DNA of 29,577 nt, taken from Acholeplasmataceae bacterium. GTDB taxonomy: Bacteria > Bacillota_I > Bacilli_A > Acholeplasmatales > Acholeplasmataceae. The number at the start of each line of letters is the position of its first letter. The first letter of the stretch is position 1. The stretch covers positions 1 to 29,577 of the forward strand of contig JALNWO010000007.1 in the NCBI GenBank assembly GCA_023230825.1, read 5' to 3'. The notes beneath the pieces were generated by a model, which saw only the letters and a program-made list of their open reading frames with translations, was not told the DNA's origin and did not search any database. Shown piece after piece: positions 22,070-29,577 of the stretch. The position numbers were made by a program, and so were the translations under genes.

Positions 22070-23935
22070 ATGTTTAAACACGGCTTTCTCAAAGTTGCAG
22101 CTGCAACACCCCCAATTGAAGTGGGTCATATTGAACACAATCAAAATGAAATCATTCGTCTTTTAGACCAAACGAAAGCAGGGATGATTGTTTTTCCTGA
22201 ATTAACGATAACTGGCTATACAGCAAGTGATCTCTTTTTTCAAGAAAGCTTTATTAAAGAAGCAAAAGAAACTTTAAAAACGATTATGGACACAACAACT
22301 TATCAAGGTGTTTATCTTTTAGGAATGCCCTTAGAAATTAAGGGAACGCTTTATAATTGTGCTGTTGTTGTGCAACAAAAACAAATATTAGGTGTCATTC
22401 CTAAATATTTTTTACCAAACCATCACGAGTTTTATGAAAAAAGATGGTTTCATTCAGGTAAAGATGTTGGTTTAACAGCGATTGAGTTATGGGGACAAAT
22501 CGTTCCTTTTGGCAGACTCCTTTTTGAAGATAACCATTTAGGGATTCGTTTTGGAGTTGAAATTTGTCAAGATTTATGGTCACCATATCCACCCAGTGAT
22601 GAAATGAGTTTAGCAGGTGCCAACCTGATCTTTAATTTATCTGCCTCAACAGAATACATTGGCAAAGAACATTTACGCCGCCAAGTTGTTTTAGATCACT
22701 CACGAAAACAGATCGCCGCGTATGTTTATACAACAACAGGCCATTATGAATCAAGTAGTGAAACTATCTTTTCTAGTCATAAGATGGTTGCCTCTATGGG
22801 CGAGATGATTGCCGAAAGTCAACCTTTTTCACTCACAGAAGAAATCTTGGTAGCTGATATTGACCTCACGAGTATTAATTATCAAAAGCGACAAGATAGC
22901 ACATTTAAAGATTTGCAGTCACACCATGAAAGTCAATATCAAATCGTGCCTTTTACGATAATAGAAGCGGATACTTACGTTTTTGAAACACCGCTTGAGC
23001 GTTATCCTTTTTTACCGATTAAAGATCAACAACATCAACTAAAAACAGCTAGAAATATCCAAGTGTATGCTTTAATGAAAAAAATCATGTCGTTACCAAA
23101 AGAAGTCCAAAAACTTGTCATTGGTGTTTCTGGAGGTGTCGATTCGACATGGGCGTTGTTGGTGGCGCACGAAGCAATGAAAAGATTAGGCCTTGATTCT
23201 AAAAAGATTATTGGTGTCTTAATGCCCGCTGAAGCGACCCGGAAAGAATCGATGAACAATGCTTTAGAACTTGTTCAAAAACTGGGTGTAACTATCTTAG
23301 ATATTTCGATTAAAGATGCAGTCGAACAACATCTAAAAGACATCGACCATCAAGAAGAAGATGTGACATATGAAAATGTTCAAGCACGAATTCGCACTTT
23401 AACATTAATGAATTTAGCAAATAAACATGGTGGCATTGTTTTAGGGACAAGCGACTTATCTGAAATTGCTTTAGGATGGATGACTTATAATGGTGATCAG
23501 ATGAGCATGTATGCCATTAACGCTGGTTTACCAAAAACTGTGGTTAGAAGTTTGTTAATGTATTTTAAAGATACTGAATATCGTGATCTTAAAACAACGA
23601 TTGGTGAAATTATCGATCAGCCAATTTCACCTGAACTTATTAAAAACCAAGAAACAGAAATGACGTTAGGCCGTTATATTATTAACGATTTTATGTTGTA
23701 CCACCATTTACAATGTGGTGCGGATGAGATGAAAATGAAATGGCTTTTAGAAATGGCCTTTGCTTTATCAGACAAAGAAGCTAAAGCGTATGTTAATCGC
23801 TTCTTTACCCGCTTTTATAACAATCAGTTTAAGCGACAAACATTACCCGAAGGACCTAAAGTACTAGGCGTTAGCCTCTCCCCAAGGGGAGAATATCGTT
23901 TACCTAGCGACATAAAAAAGAAAGTGAAACTATGA
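22070..23935 (+). CDS. nadE: Glutamine-dependent NAD+ synthetase
   Basis: A 621-residue two-domain NAD synthetase, the last step of NAD synthesis from deamido-NAD. The N-terminal nitrilase-type glutaminase (1-280) has the catalytic triad Glu44 (FPELTITGY), Lys112 (IPKYFLPN) and Cys166 (VEICQDLW). The C-terminal synthetase has the ATP pyrophosphatase loop SGGVDS (354-359), then GTSDLSEIALGW and the C-terminal FKRQTLPEGPKV. The large form can use Gln directly, unlike the short ammonia-dependent enzyme. It follows nadD after 2 nt and overlaps mnmA as ATGA. Linking it to tRNA thiolation in one operon is unusual in function but probably just gene packing. Confidence 0.95.
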   Translation: MFKHGFLKVAAATPPIEVGHIEHNQNEIIRLLDQTKAGMIVFPELTITGYTASDLFFQESFIKEAKETLKTIMDTTTYQGVYLLGMPLEIKGTLYNCAVVVQQKQILGVIPKYFLPNHHEFYEKRWFHSGKDVGLTAIELWGQIVPFGRLLFEDNHLGIRFGVEICQDLWSPYPPSDEMSLAGANLIFNLSASTEYIGKEHLRRQVVLDHSRKQIAAYVYTTTGHYESSSETIFSSHKMVASMGEMIAESQPFSLTEEILVADIDLTSINYQKRQDSTFKDLQSHHESQYQIVPFTIIEADTYVFETPLERYPFLPIKDQQHQLKTARNIQVYALMKKIMSLPKEVQKLVIGVSGGVDSTWALLVAHEAMKRLGLDSKKIIGVLMPAEATRKESMNNALELVQKLGVTILDISIKDAVEQHLKDIDHQEEDVTYENVQARIRTLTLMNLANKHGGIVLGTSDLSEIALGWMTYNGDQMSMYAINAGLPKTVVRSLLMYFKDTEYRDLKTTIGEIIDQPISPELIKNQETEMTLGRYIINDFMLYHHLQCGADEMKMKWLLEMAFALSDKEAKAYVNRFFTRFYNNQFKRQTLPEGPKVLGVSLSPRGEYRLPSDIKKKVKL

Positions 23936-25068
23936 ATCAAAAAAATAAAAAAGTAATGATTGGCTTAAGTGGCGGCGTTGATAGTAGTGTTGCTGCTTAC
24001 CTTCTAAAAAAAGAAGGCTACCATGTAGAAGCCGTTTTTATGCGCAACTGGGACAGTGCAACAAACCAAGATTTAAAAGGTAATCCGACAGCTTTTGATG
24101 AGCTATGTGAACAAGAAAAAGATTACCAAGATGCTGTTAAAGTTGCTGAAAAACTCCAAATCAAGTTGCATCGCGTCGATTTTATTGAAGATTATTGGAA
24201 TCGTGTTTTTACGTATTTTCTTGATGAATACAAAAAAAACCGAACTCCAAATCCTGATGTTTTATGTAATAATGAAATTAAATTTAAAGCATTTATTGAT
24301 TATGTTCAACAATTTGACGCAGATTATATTGCCATGGGTCATTATGCTCAAATTCGTCATGAAAACGGGTTACCTCTTTTAGTTAGAGGTCGCGATACCA
24401 ATAAAGACCAAACGTATTTTTTATCACAATTAAAAACCGAACAGTTAGAAAATGTGCTTTTTCCTATTGGTCATTTAACTAAAAAAGAAGTTCGTGATAT
24501 TGCTCACGATCAAGGACTTATAACAGCAGAGAAAAAAGATTCAACGGGTATTTGCTTTATTGGCGAGCGCCATTTTAGCGAATTTTTAAGCAATTACCTT
24601 CCTGCTCAACCCGGTGATATGCGCACTTTATCAGGGGTCTTTATTAAAAAACATCAAGGATTAATGAATTACACCATCGGACAAAGAAAAGGGTTAGGTA
24701 TTGGAGGATCTCAAGATTTTAGTGGAGCTTGGTATGTAGTGGGTAAAGACTTAAAGACTAACACATTATTTGTTGAGCCTGATAAAGAACATCCACACTT
24801 ATATTCTGACGAAGCAATTATTACCGATGTTATTTGGCGTGGACCAAAAACAGATGGAAAAATGACCGCTAAATTTAGATACCGTCAACCCGATCAAGAT
24901 GTGGTCGTAACTTGGATAAATGAGACAACCATTCGGGTTCGTTACCCTCAAAAAGTAAAAGCGGTGACACCGGGACAGGTGTGTGCTTTTTATCAAAAAG
25001 AAGTCTGTGTCGGATCTGGCTTTATCGAAGAAGTCTTTATGGATGGAAAAGAAAGAGCTTATCGATAA
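23932..25068 (+). CDS. mnmA: tRNA-specific 2-thiouridylase
   Basis: A 378-residue MnmA (TrmU). It adds sulfur to C2 of the wobble uridine U34 in tRNA-Lys, -Glu and -Gln. The ATP loop is IGLSGGVDSSV (10-20). The catalytic cysteines are Cys112 (PDVLCNNEIKF) and Cys208 (TGICFIGER). The middle domain follows with YTIGQRKGLGIGG, and the beta-barrel ends with GQVCAFYQKEVCVGSGFI. It overlaps nadE by 4 nt and ends in a terminator. The tRNA-Lys(CUU) in this window has C34 and is not a substrate. Confidence 0.95.
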   Translation: MNQKNKKVMIGLSGGVDSSVAAYLLKKEGYHVEAVFMRNWDSATNQDLKGNPTAFDELCEQEKDYQDAVKVAEKLQIKLHRVDFIEDYWNRVFTYFLDEYKKNRTPNPDVLCNNEIKFKAFIDYVQQFDADYIAMGHYAQIRHENGLPLLVRGRDTNKDQTYFLSQLKTEQLENVLFPIGHLTKKEVRDIAHDQGLITAEKKDSTGICFIGERHFSEFLSNYLPAQPGDMRTLSGVFIKKHQGLMNYTIGQRKGLGIGGSQDFSGAWYVVGKDLKTNTLFVEPDKEHPHLYSDEAIITDVIWRGPKTDGKMTAKFRYRQPDQDVVVTWINETTIRVRYPQKVKAVTPGQVCAFYQKEVCVGSGFIEEVFMDGKERAYR

Positions 25069-25091
25069 AAGGAACGAAGGTTCCTTTTTTT
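25067..25091 (+). terminator. Terminator of the nadD-mnmA operon
   Basis: AAAAGGAAC (25067-25075) pairs with GTTCCTTTT (25080-25088) around GAAG, followed by further T to 25091. The stem starts at the mnmA stop. Confidence 0.87.
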
Positions 25092-25102
25092 GCAATTAAT
25101 CA

Positions 25103-25111
25103 TGTTATAAT
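25103..25111 (+). promoter_or_regulatory. recD2: Extended -10 promoter of recD2
   Basis: TGTTATAAT forms a perfect TGN-TATAAT just after the mnmA terminator; the -35 region is the T run of the terminator and is weak. AAAGAGG follows, then the recD2 start. Confidence 0.55.
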
Positions 25112-25136
25112 TTGTTTGATAGCGAAAGAGGTATTT

Positions 25137-27341
25137 ATGGATCGTTTAAACGGCAAAATTAAAAATTATGTATATCATAACGAAGAAAATAGTTACTCCA
25201 TTGCTAGAGTAATTACGGATACCGATGAGCAAATTACCATTGTCGGTTATTTTCCTAAGTTAAGCGAAGATGTCATGTATGAATTTGTTGGTGAATGGAC
25301 GACTCATTCAACGTATGGCGAACAATTTAAACTGACGTCTTTTCATAAATCAGAAAAACAATCAAGACTGGGTTTAATCAGTTATTTATCAAGTGATTTT
25401 TTTACCGGTATTGGTCCAAAAACAGCGGCGAAAATAGTCGATTACTTAGGAGAAAAAGCAATCCAAGAAATTTTAGATAATCCCGAAGTCCTTGGCGAGG
25501 TTGGTCTTAACCGAATTCGGATTGCTAAATTCCACCAACAACTACAAGAGAACCAGATGTATGAACGGATATTGGTTCACCTTTATGGCTACGAAATTAC
25601 TGCAAATGTCGCGATGAAGTTACTCAACAAATACCAATTTAAAACAATTGAAGTTTTAGAAGAAAATCCTTATCAACTCATTGATGATATTGAAGGTATT
25701 GGCTTTATTAAAGCAGACCAAATTGCCCAAAAATTGGGATTAGAAAAAAATGATGTTAAGCGCATTCAAGCAGCCATTATTTATACATTAGACCATTTGA
25801 CTTATCAAAATGGTGATATTTATTTAACGGCTGAACAACTTCAAGACCGAGTTCATTATGTTTTGGGAGAACCCATGGTTTTAGATGAAGCCATTGAAAT
25901 TTTAATCGATAAGAAGAAAATTATTTTTGATGACGATAAATACTATTTAGCGTTGTCTTATCATACAGAAATTAAATTAGCGGAAAAAATATTAACTATC
26001 CAGGAACACCCATTTAAACAACCAGATATTGAAGCCATCGAAACCTTCATTGATTTGATTCAAGTTCAACAAAACATCGCTTATACTGATATTCAAAAAG
26101 AAGCTATTAAAGTTGCCTTGACCAATAAAATTACAGTTATTACAGGTGGGCCAGGGACCGGAAAAACAACGATCATTGAAGGCCTTCTTCAAGTTTATTT
26201 TCGTTATCATCGACTTAAAGCTGAAAATCCATCTTTGGTTGAAAAGATTGCTTGTTTAGCGCCAACAGGACGAGCTGCTAAACGGATGGAAGAAATTCTT
26301 GATTTTCCCGCCTCAACGATTCACCGCCATTTAGGGTATAACTATGAAGGCATGTTTATGTACGATGAAAGTCATTTGCTGAGCCAAGAACTCATTATTA
26401 TCGATGAGTCATCAATGATTGATTTATTTTTAGCCTTAAGGCTGTTTTCTGCAATTAAACCAGATGCCCAAATCGTTATCGTGGGCGACGTTGATCAACT
26501 CCCTTCTGTGGGACCAGGACAAGTTTTACAAGATATAATTGAATCGAACAAACTTCCTGTGATTCGTCTTGATGAAATTCATCGACAAGCGAAAGATTCT
26601 AGTATTGTTCATCTGGCTCAACTTGTAAATCAACAAACAATTTCCAAGGCAGATCTAAAAACAGAAAATGATGTGTATTTATACAGTGCACAAGCCGATA
26701 AAATTAAACAGACCATGATCCAACAAATTAGTGGAGCTTTAAAACAAGGCTATGACATGGTCGAAGACATTCAAGTGCTTGTTCCTTTATATAAAGGTGA
26801 TTTAGGGATTGATGCGTTTAACGAATTATTACAAAAAGCTTTTAACCCTAACCAAACAAGAAAAATGGTTTATCAAGAAACGACCTTTTATGAAAACGAT
26901 AAAGTTATCCAACTTGTCAATGACCCTAAACGAGGGATTATGAATGGTGATATTGGTCTTGTTGAGGCGATTATTACCGATGAAAACGATAAGCCAAAAA
27001 TGATTGTTACTTTTGATGGTAATCGTGTTATTTATGAACAACAAGATTTATCTGAGCTCAGTTTAGCATATGCAGTATCGATTCATAAAGCGCAAGGAAG
27101 TGAATATAAAATTGTGATTATTCCAATGGTTAGAAGTCATATCCATATGCTAAAAAAAGAATTGCTTTACACAGCAATTACGCGCGCAAAACAATTTCTC
27201 ATTATTTTAGGGGATATGAATTTACTTGTTTATGCCTCAACTCATTTACAAACAAAACGACAAACGACGTTGGCTTATCGTCTGAACCACCAACTTGAGG
27301 TAGACTTAGAGGATGAGATATCACCGTATGATTTCTTATAA
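25137..27341 (+). CDS. recD2: ATP-dependent DNA helicase RecD2
   Basis: A 734-residue SF1 helicase of the RecD2 type, which works without RecB and RecC in DNA repair. The long N-terminal region (1-320) holds an OB-like start and helix-hairpin-helix repeats: FFTGIGPKTAAKIVDYLG and IEGIGFIKADQIAQKLG. The motor has Walker A TGGPGTGKTT (about 335), Walker B LIIIDESSMIDL, motif III VGDVDQLPSVG and the C-terminal AVSIHKAQGSEY and YTAITRAKQFLI. I use the ATG at 25137 with AAAGAGG upstream; the frame is open further 5' but would overlap the mnmA end and its terminator. Confidence 0.94.
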   Translation: MDRLNGKIKNYVYHNEENSYSIARVITDTDEQITIVGYFPKLSEDVMYEFVGEWTTHSTYGEQFKLTSFHKSEKQSRLGLISYLSSDFFTGIGPKTAAKIVDYLGEKAIQEILDNPEVLGEVGLNRIRIAKFHQQLQENQMYERILVHLYGYEITANVAMKLLNKYQFKTIEVLEENPYQLIDDIEGIGFIKADQIAQKLGLEKNDVKRIQAAIIYTLDHLTYQNGDIYLTAEQLQDRVHYVLGEPMVLDEAIEILIDKKKIIFDDDKYYLALSYHTEIKLAEKILTIQEHPFKQPDIEAIETFIDLIQVQQNIAYTDIQKEAIKVALTNKITVITGGPGTGKTTIIEGLLQVYFRYHRLKAENPSLVEKIACLAPTGRAAKRMEEILDFPASTIHRHLGYNYEGMFMYDESHLLSQELIIIDESSMIDLFLALRLFSAIKPDAQIVIVGDVDQLPSVGPGQVLQDIIESNKLPVIRLDEIHRQAKDSSIVHLAQLVNQQTISKADLKTENDVYLYSAQADKIKQTMIQQISGALKQGYDMVEDIQVLVPLYKGDLGIDAFNELLQKAFNPNQTRKMVYQETTFYENDKVIQLVNDPKRGIMNGDIGLVEAIITDENDKPKMIVTFDGNRVIYEQQDLSELSLAYAVSIHKAQGSEYKIVIIPMVRSHIHMLKKELLYTAITRAKQFLIILGDMNLLVYASTHLQTKRQTTLAYRLNHQLEVDLEDEISPYDFL

Positions 27342-27364
27342 AAAACGCTTATTAGCGTTTTTTT
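27341..27364. terminator. Bidirectional terminator between recD2 and the DUF975 gene
   Basis: AACGCT (27344-27349) pairs with AGCGTT (27354-27359) around TATT, with A and T runs on both sides. The genes are convergent. Confidence 0.85.
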
Positions 27365-27365
27365 A

Positions 27366-27968
27366 TTAATTAAAATCGATCATCTTCGTTGTTTTTTTGT
27401 TTCTTTGGCCTGATAAGTGGCGGTAGTAATTGACGTTGGCTGCTACAATATAAGGAATAATATAAAGGAAATATAAACCAAACGTTAAAACGCCCAAAAC
27501 AAAATGGAAGAAAAAAGAAAGATGAAAGAAAAATAGATTCATTTTATATCCACGCATCATTTCTTGGGATTGTTTCATCGCTTCAGTCACAGATAAATCA
27601 GGATTTTCAGCCATAATATAAAGCGCTTGAGAATAACGATAGGCAAAAATAATGCCGGGAATAACAAATAGTAAAGTACCAAGTAAAACGAAGATTGCCG
27701 TTAAAAAGGCGACACCAATGAGTTTAGCAGCGTGGTTAAAATCTTTGAAAAAAATGAAAAGATGGTAAAAATCAATTTCTTTTGTCTCAAATAACTTGAG
27801 TGATAACCAAAAGAGTCCACCAACTAAAATAGGGGCAATGATAGAACCAATAATTGTTGCGGCAGTTAAAGCACCAAGTGCTCCGACAACAATGATCGCG
27901 ACTAACATCATCAACCGATTTCCAGATAAAACATCTTTCGCTTCAAGTTTAATTTCAGAAAAATTCAT
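27366..27968 (-). CDS. DUF975-family integral membrane protein
   Basis: A 200-residue membrane protein with four or five hydrophobic segments. The family-type pattern is the central LLFVIPGIIFAYRYSQALYI, then AENPDLSVTEAMKQSQEMMRGYK, a Glu-Ala-Met-x-x-Ser helix that recurs in DUF975. The function is unknown; related proteins are often near envelope or carbohydrate genes. Two adjacent ATG codons are possible starts, and the second (27968) is used because it gives 6 nt spacing from AGGAG. A 50-nt gap without a terminator follows glgC, so it may be co-transcribed with glgA-glgC. Confidence 0.82.
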   Translation of the reverse strand: MNFSEIKLEAKDVLSGNRLMMLVAIIVVGALGALTAATIIGSIIAPILVGGLFWLSLKLFETKEIDFYHLFIFFKDFNHAAKLIGVAFLTAIFVLLGTLLFVIPGIIFAYRYSQALYIMAENPDLSVTEAMKQSQEMMRGYKMNLFFFHLSFFFHFVLGVLTFGLYFLYIIPYIVAANVNYYRHLSGQRNKKTTKMIDFN

Positions 27969-28021
27969 CATAATCTCCTGTTAAATTTTTATTATTTCTT
28001 TTTAATGATAATTAATAAACA

Positions 28022-29248
28022 TTAGCGAACAGTTTCACCGCTTGCAATGACTTTATTTGGAAATGTGTATGTGCTGAAAACGCGAACGTTACGACCAATA
28101 ATAACTCCCTCTGGTATTTGTGCTCGTTTTTCAACAACGGTGATTCCTGATGATAGTAAATCAGGTTTTTCTTTATTTGGTGTATAGTCGTTTCCATGTC
28201 CAAGTCTTGCCTCGTGACCGACGACGACACGCTTATCTAGAATGCATTTATCAATATAGGCATTTTCTCCAATAATGGCATTGTTTAAAATGACGCTATC
28301 TTTAACAACTGTTCCGGCACCAATGCGAACACCTGGGCTAATGACAGAGTTAATTACCGTTCCTTCAATGACTGAACCGTTGGACACAAGTGATGTTTGG
28401 ACGACGGCATTTTTACCAATTTTAACGGGTGGTAAATCCTCACTCTTTGTAAAGACTTTCCATGTTGGATCGTGTAAGTCGAGCTTCGTAAAGTCTTGAG
28501 CCATTTGGAGATTGGTCTCCCAATAGGCATCGTATGTCCCGACATCGACCCAGTAGCCATCAAATTGATAAGCGAAGACTTCTTCACTAGTCGTGTCAAT
28601 TAAATGCGGGATGATGTGTTTTCCAAAATCTAAATCATCGCGATCTACGGCGAGCAATACTTTTTCTAATAATTCTAAATTAAATAAATAAATTCCCATA
28701 GATGCCAAATTAGATTTAGACGTTTCTGGTTTTTCCTCAAAAGCGATGATTTCATCGTTTTCATTAATCGACATAATACCAAAACGACTCACATCCTTAG
28801 GATCTACGGGTTGAGTCGCAATCGTTAAAGATGCATTTTTTTCTTTGTGTTTTTGAATTAGCTTTCGGTAATCCATTTTATAAATATGATCACCCGATAA
28901 AATGAGAACATATTTTGGATTTCGTCTTTGAATGAATTCTAAGTTCTTTAAGACAGCATCCGCAGTTCCTAAATACCAGTAGTTGTGTGGCTGTAACAAA
29001 GTAATGCTCGAATCACGTCGGTCTAAGTCCCACGCTTTACCACTCCCAATGTGTTCGTTTAAGGAAAGTGGTAAATATTGCGTTAAAATCCCAATATCGA
29101 ATAAGTTCGATTGGGTGCAGTTAGATAAACAAAAATCAATGATACGAAACTTACCTGCAAAAGGCATTGCTGGTTTGGATCGTCTTTCGGAAAGGATATC
29201 GAGGCGGCTCCCTTTACCACCTGCTAAGATTAACGTTAAAACTTCCAT
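28022..29248 (-). CDS. glgC: Glucose-1-phosphate adenylyltransferase (ADP-glucose pyrophosphorylase)
   Basis: A 408-residue GlgC that makes ADP-glucose from glucose-1-phosphate and ATP, the committed step of glycogen synthesis. The nucleotide loop is [11 protein letters not shown] (6-16), followed by [15 protein letters not shown] and the substrate motifs [21 protein letters not shown] and FEEKP. The C-terminal left-handed beta-helix has the hexapeptide pattern ([20 protein letters not shown]). TAGGAG precedes the ATG. It starts 2 nt after the glgA stop, so the two genes are coupled. No glgD or glgB lies between the visible genes. Confidence 0.95.
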   Translation of the reverse strand: MEVLTLILAGGKGSRLDILSERRSKPAMPFAGKFRIIDFCLSNCTQSNLFDIGILTQYLPLSLNEHIGSGKAWDLDRRDSSITLLQPHNYWYLGTADAVLKNLEFIQRRNPKYVLILSGDHIYKMDYRKLIQKHKEKNASLTIATQPVDPKDVSRFGIMSINENDEIIAFEEKPETSKSNLASMGIYLFNLELLEKVLLAVDRDDLDFGKHIIPHLIDTTSEEVFAYQFDGYWVDVGTYDAYWETNLQMAQDFTKLDLHDPTWKVFTKSEDLPPVKIGKNAVVQTSLVSNGSVIEGTVINSVISPGVRIGAGTVVKDSVILNNAIIGENAYIDKCILDKRVVVGHEARLGHGNDYTPNKEKPDLLSSGITVVEKRAQIPEGVIIGRNVRVFSTYTFPNKVIASGETVR

Positions 29249-29250
29249 CT

Positions 29251-29577
29251 TTACACTCCTATAATCGTATGATATATTTGTTCATATGCTAAAGCCATTT
29301 GTTTAAGGCTATAATCTTTATCCATTGCTTGTTTCATCAATTGTTTAAAAATAGGCAGTTGTTTTTCATATAAATTGAGTGCACTAAAAAGTTGTTCTTT
29401 AAATTCGTGAGCATCATAGTGGCGGAAGGAGAAGCCTGTTCCTTCGTGGTTGTATTGATTGTAAGGAATAACAGTGTCTTTTAAGCCACCTGTTTCTCTA
29501 ACAATGGGTAGAGTTCCATAACGCATCGCGATCATTTGACCGAGACCGCATGGCTCAAAACGACTTGGCATCATAAA
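29251..29577 (-). CDS. glgA: Glycogen synthase, C-terminal part (5' end outside window)
   Basis: Only the last 108 residues are in the window; the frame is open to base 29577 with Phe before the first Met. The stretch [20 protein letters not shown] is the strongly conserved GT5 glycogen synthase motif, with the Glu and Cys-Gly-Leu of the ADP-glucose site, followed by [15 protein letters not shown] and GTGFSF. It extends glycogen chains from ADP-glucose made by GlgC. It is immediately upstream of glgC on the minus strand. Confidence 0.93.
   Translation of the reverse strand, partial: FMMPSRFEPCGLGQMIAMRYGTLPIVRETGGLKDTVIPYNQYNHEGTGFSFRHYDAHEFKEQLFSALNLYEKQLPIFKQLMKQAMDKDYSLKQMALAYEQIYHTIIGV

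Noticed and set aside
24981..25136. Longer RecD2 starting inside mnmA
   Set aside because: It would include the mnmA terminator and promoter; ATG 25137 has AAAGAGG and a family-type start.
28012..28599. Other frames overlapping glgC
   Set aside because: They are shadows of a conserved GlgC.
1..29577. Mycoplasma genetic code (TGA = Trp)
   Set aside because: TGA ends several well-bounded genes, and conserved Trp positions use TGG.

Overview
The window comes from an A+T-rich, low-GC Gram-positive bacterium, most likely a wall-less or wall-reduced Mollicutes-type lineage such as Acholeplasma or Izemoplasma (inference). TGA ends several genes (2442, 5668, 5814, 8460, 23935) and Trp is TGG, so the standard code is used and mycoplasma code 4 is excluded. 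Strong RBSs, TATAAT -10 boxes, TGN extended -10 motifs and short U-tract terminators fit a Firmicutes-like expression system. rsmH stands alone: no mraZ, ftsL or pbp follows it, which fits loss of the division/cell-wall cluster. No insertion sequence, prophage or CRISPR array was seen.

Layout. 1-3365: the end of a PAS-GGDEF-EAL c-di-GMP protein that enters from outside the window, an S51 peptidase-like protein and a two-helix membrane protein with a Big_2-like segment. 3366-3783: a candidate stand-alone small RNA on + and tRNA-Lys(CUU) on -, sharing a bidirectional terminator. 3784-8145: a seven-gene overlapping operon (Nudix hydrolase, three small membrane proteins, lipoprotein phosphoesterase, hotdog thioesterase, ABC-F ATPase). 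8173-11166: copper operon copZ-copA-csoR with a CsoR-type operator. 11178-12248: ispG on -. 12329-12533: rpmG (L33). 12605-17252: hrcA-grpE-dnaK-dnaJ behind a promoter bracketed by two CIRCE-like operators. 17326-19859: lplA, an unrecognised basic protein, DUF177 and rpmF. 19898-20852: rsmH. 20898-21317: a cysteine-free Fur-family regulator on -. 21477-25068: nadD-nadE-mnmA. 25137-27341: recD2. 27366-29577 on -: glgA (partial)-glgC-DUF975 membrane protein.

How it works together. Most of the content is housekeeping: heat-shock chaperones under HrcA, ribosomal proteins and rRNA/tRNA modification, NAD synthesis, isoprenoid precursors, lipoate attachment, glycogen synthesis and DNA repair. The accessory parts are the c-di-GMP protein, the envelope operon and copper defence. 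The points most worth following are the three-hairpin RNA with two 16-nt pyrimidine-rich loops (3411-3567), the tandem CIRCE arrangement, and loss of cysteine zinc ligands in L32, L33 and the Fur-family protein.
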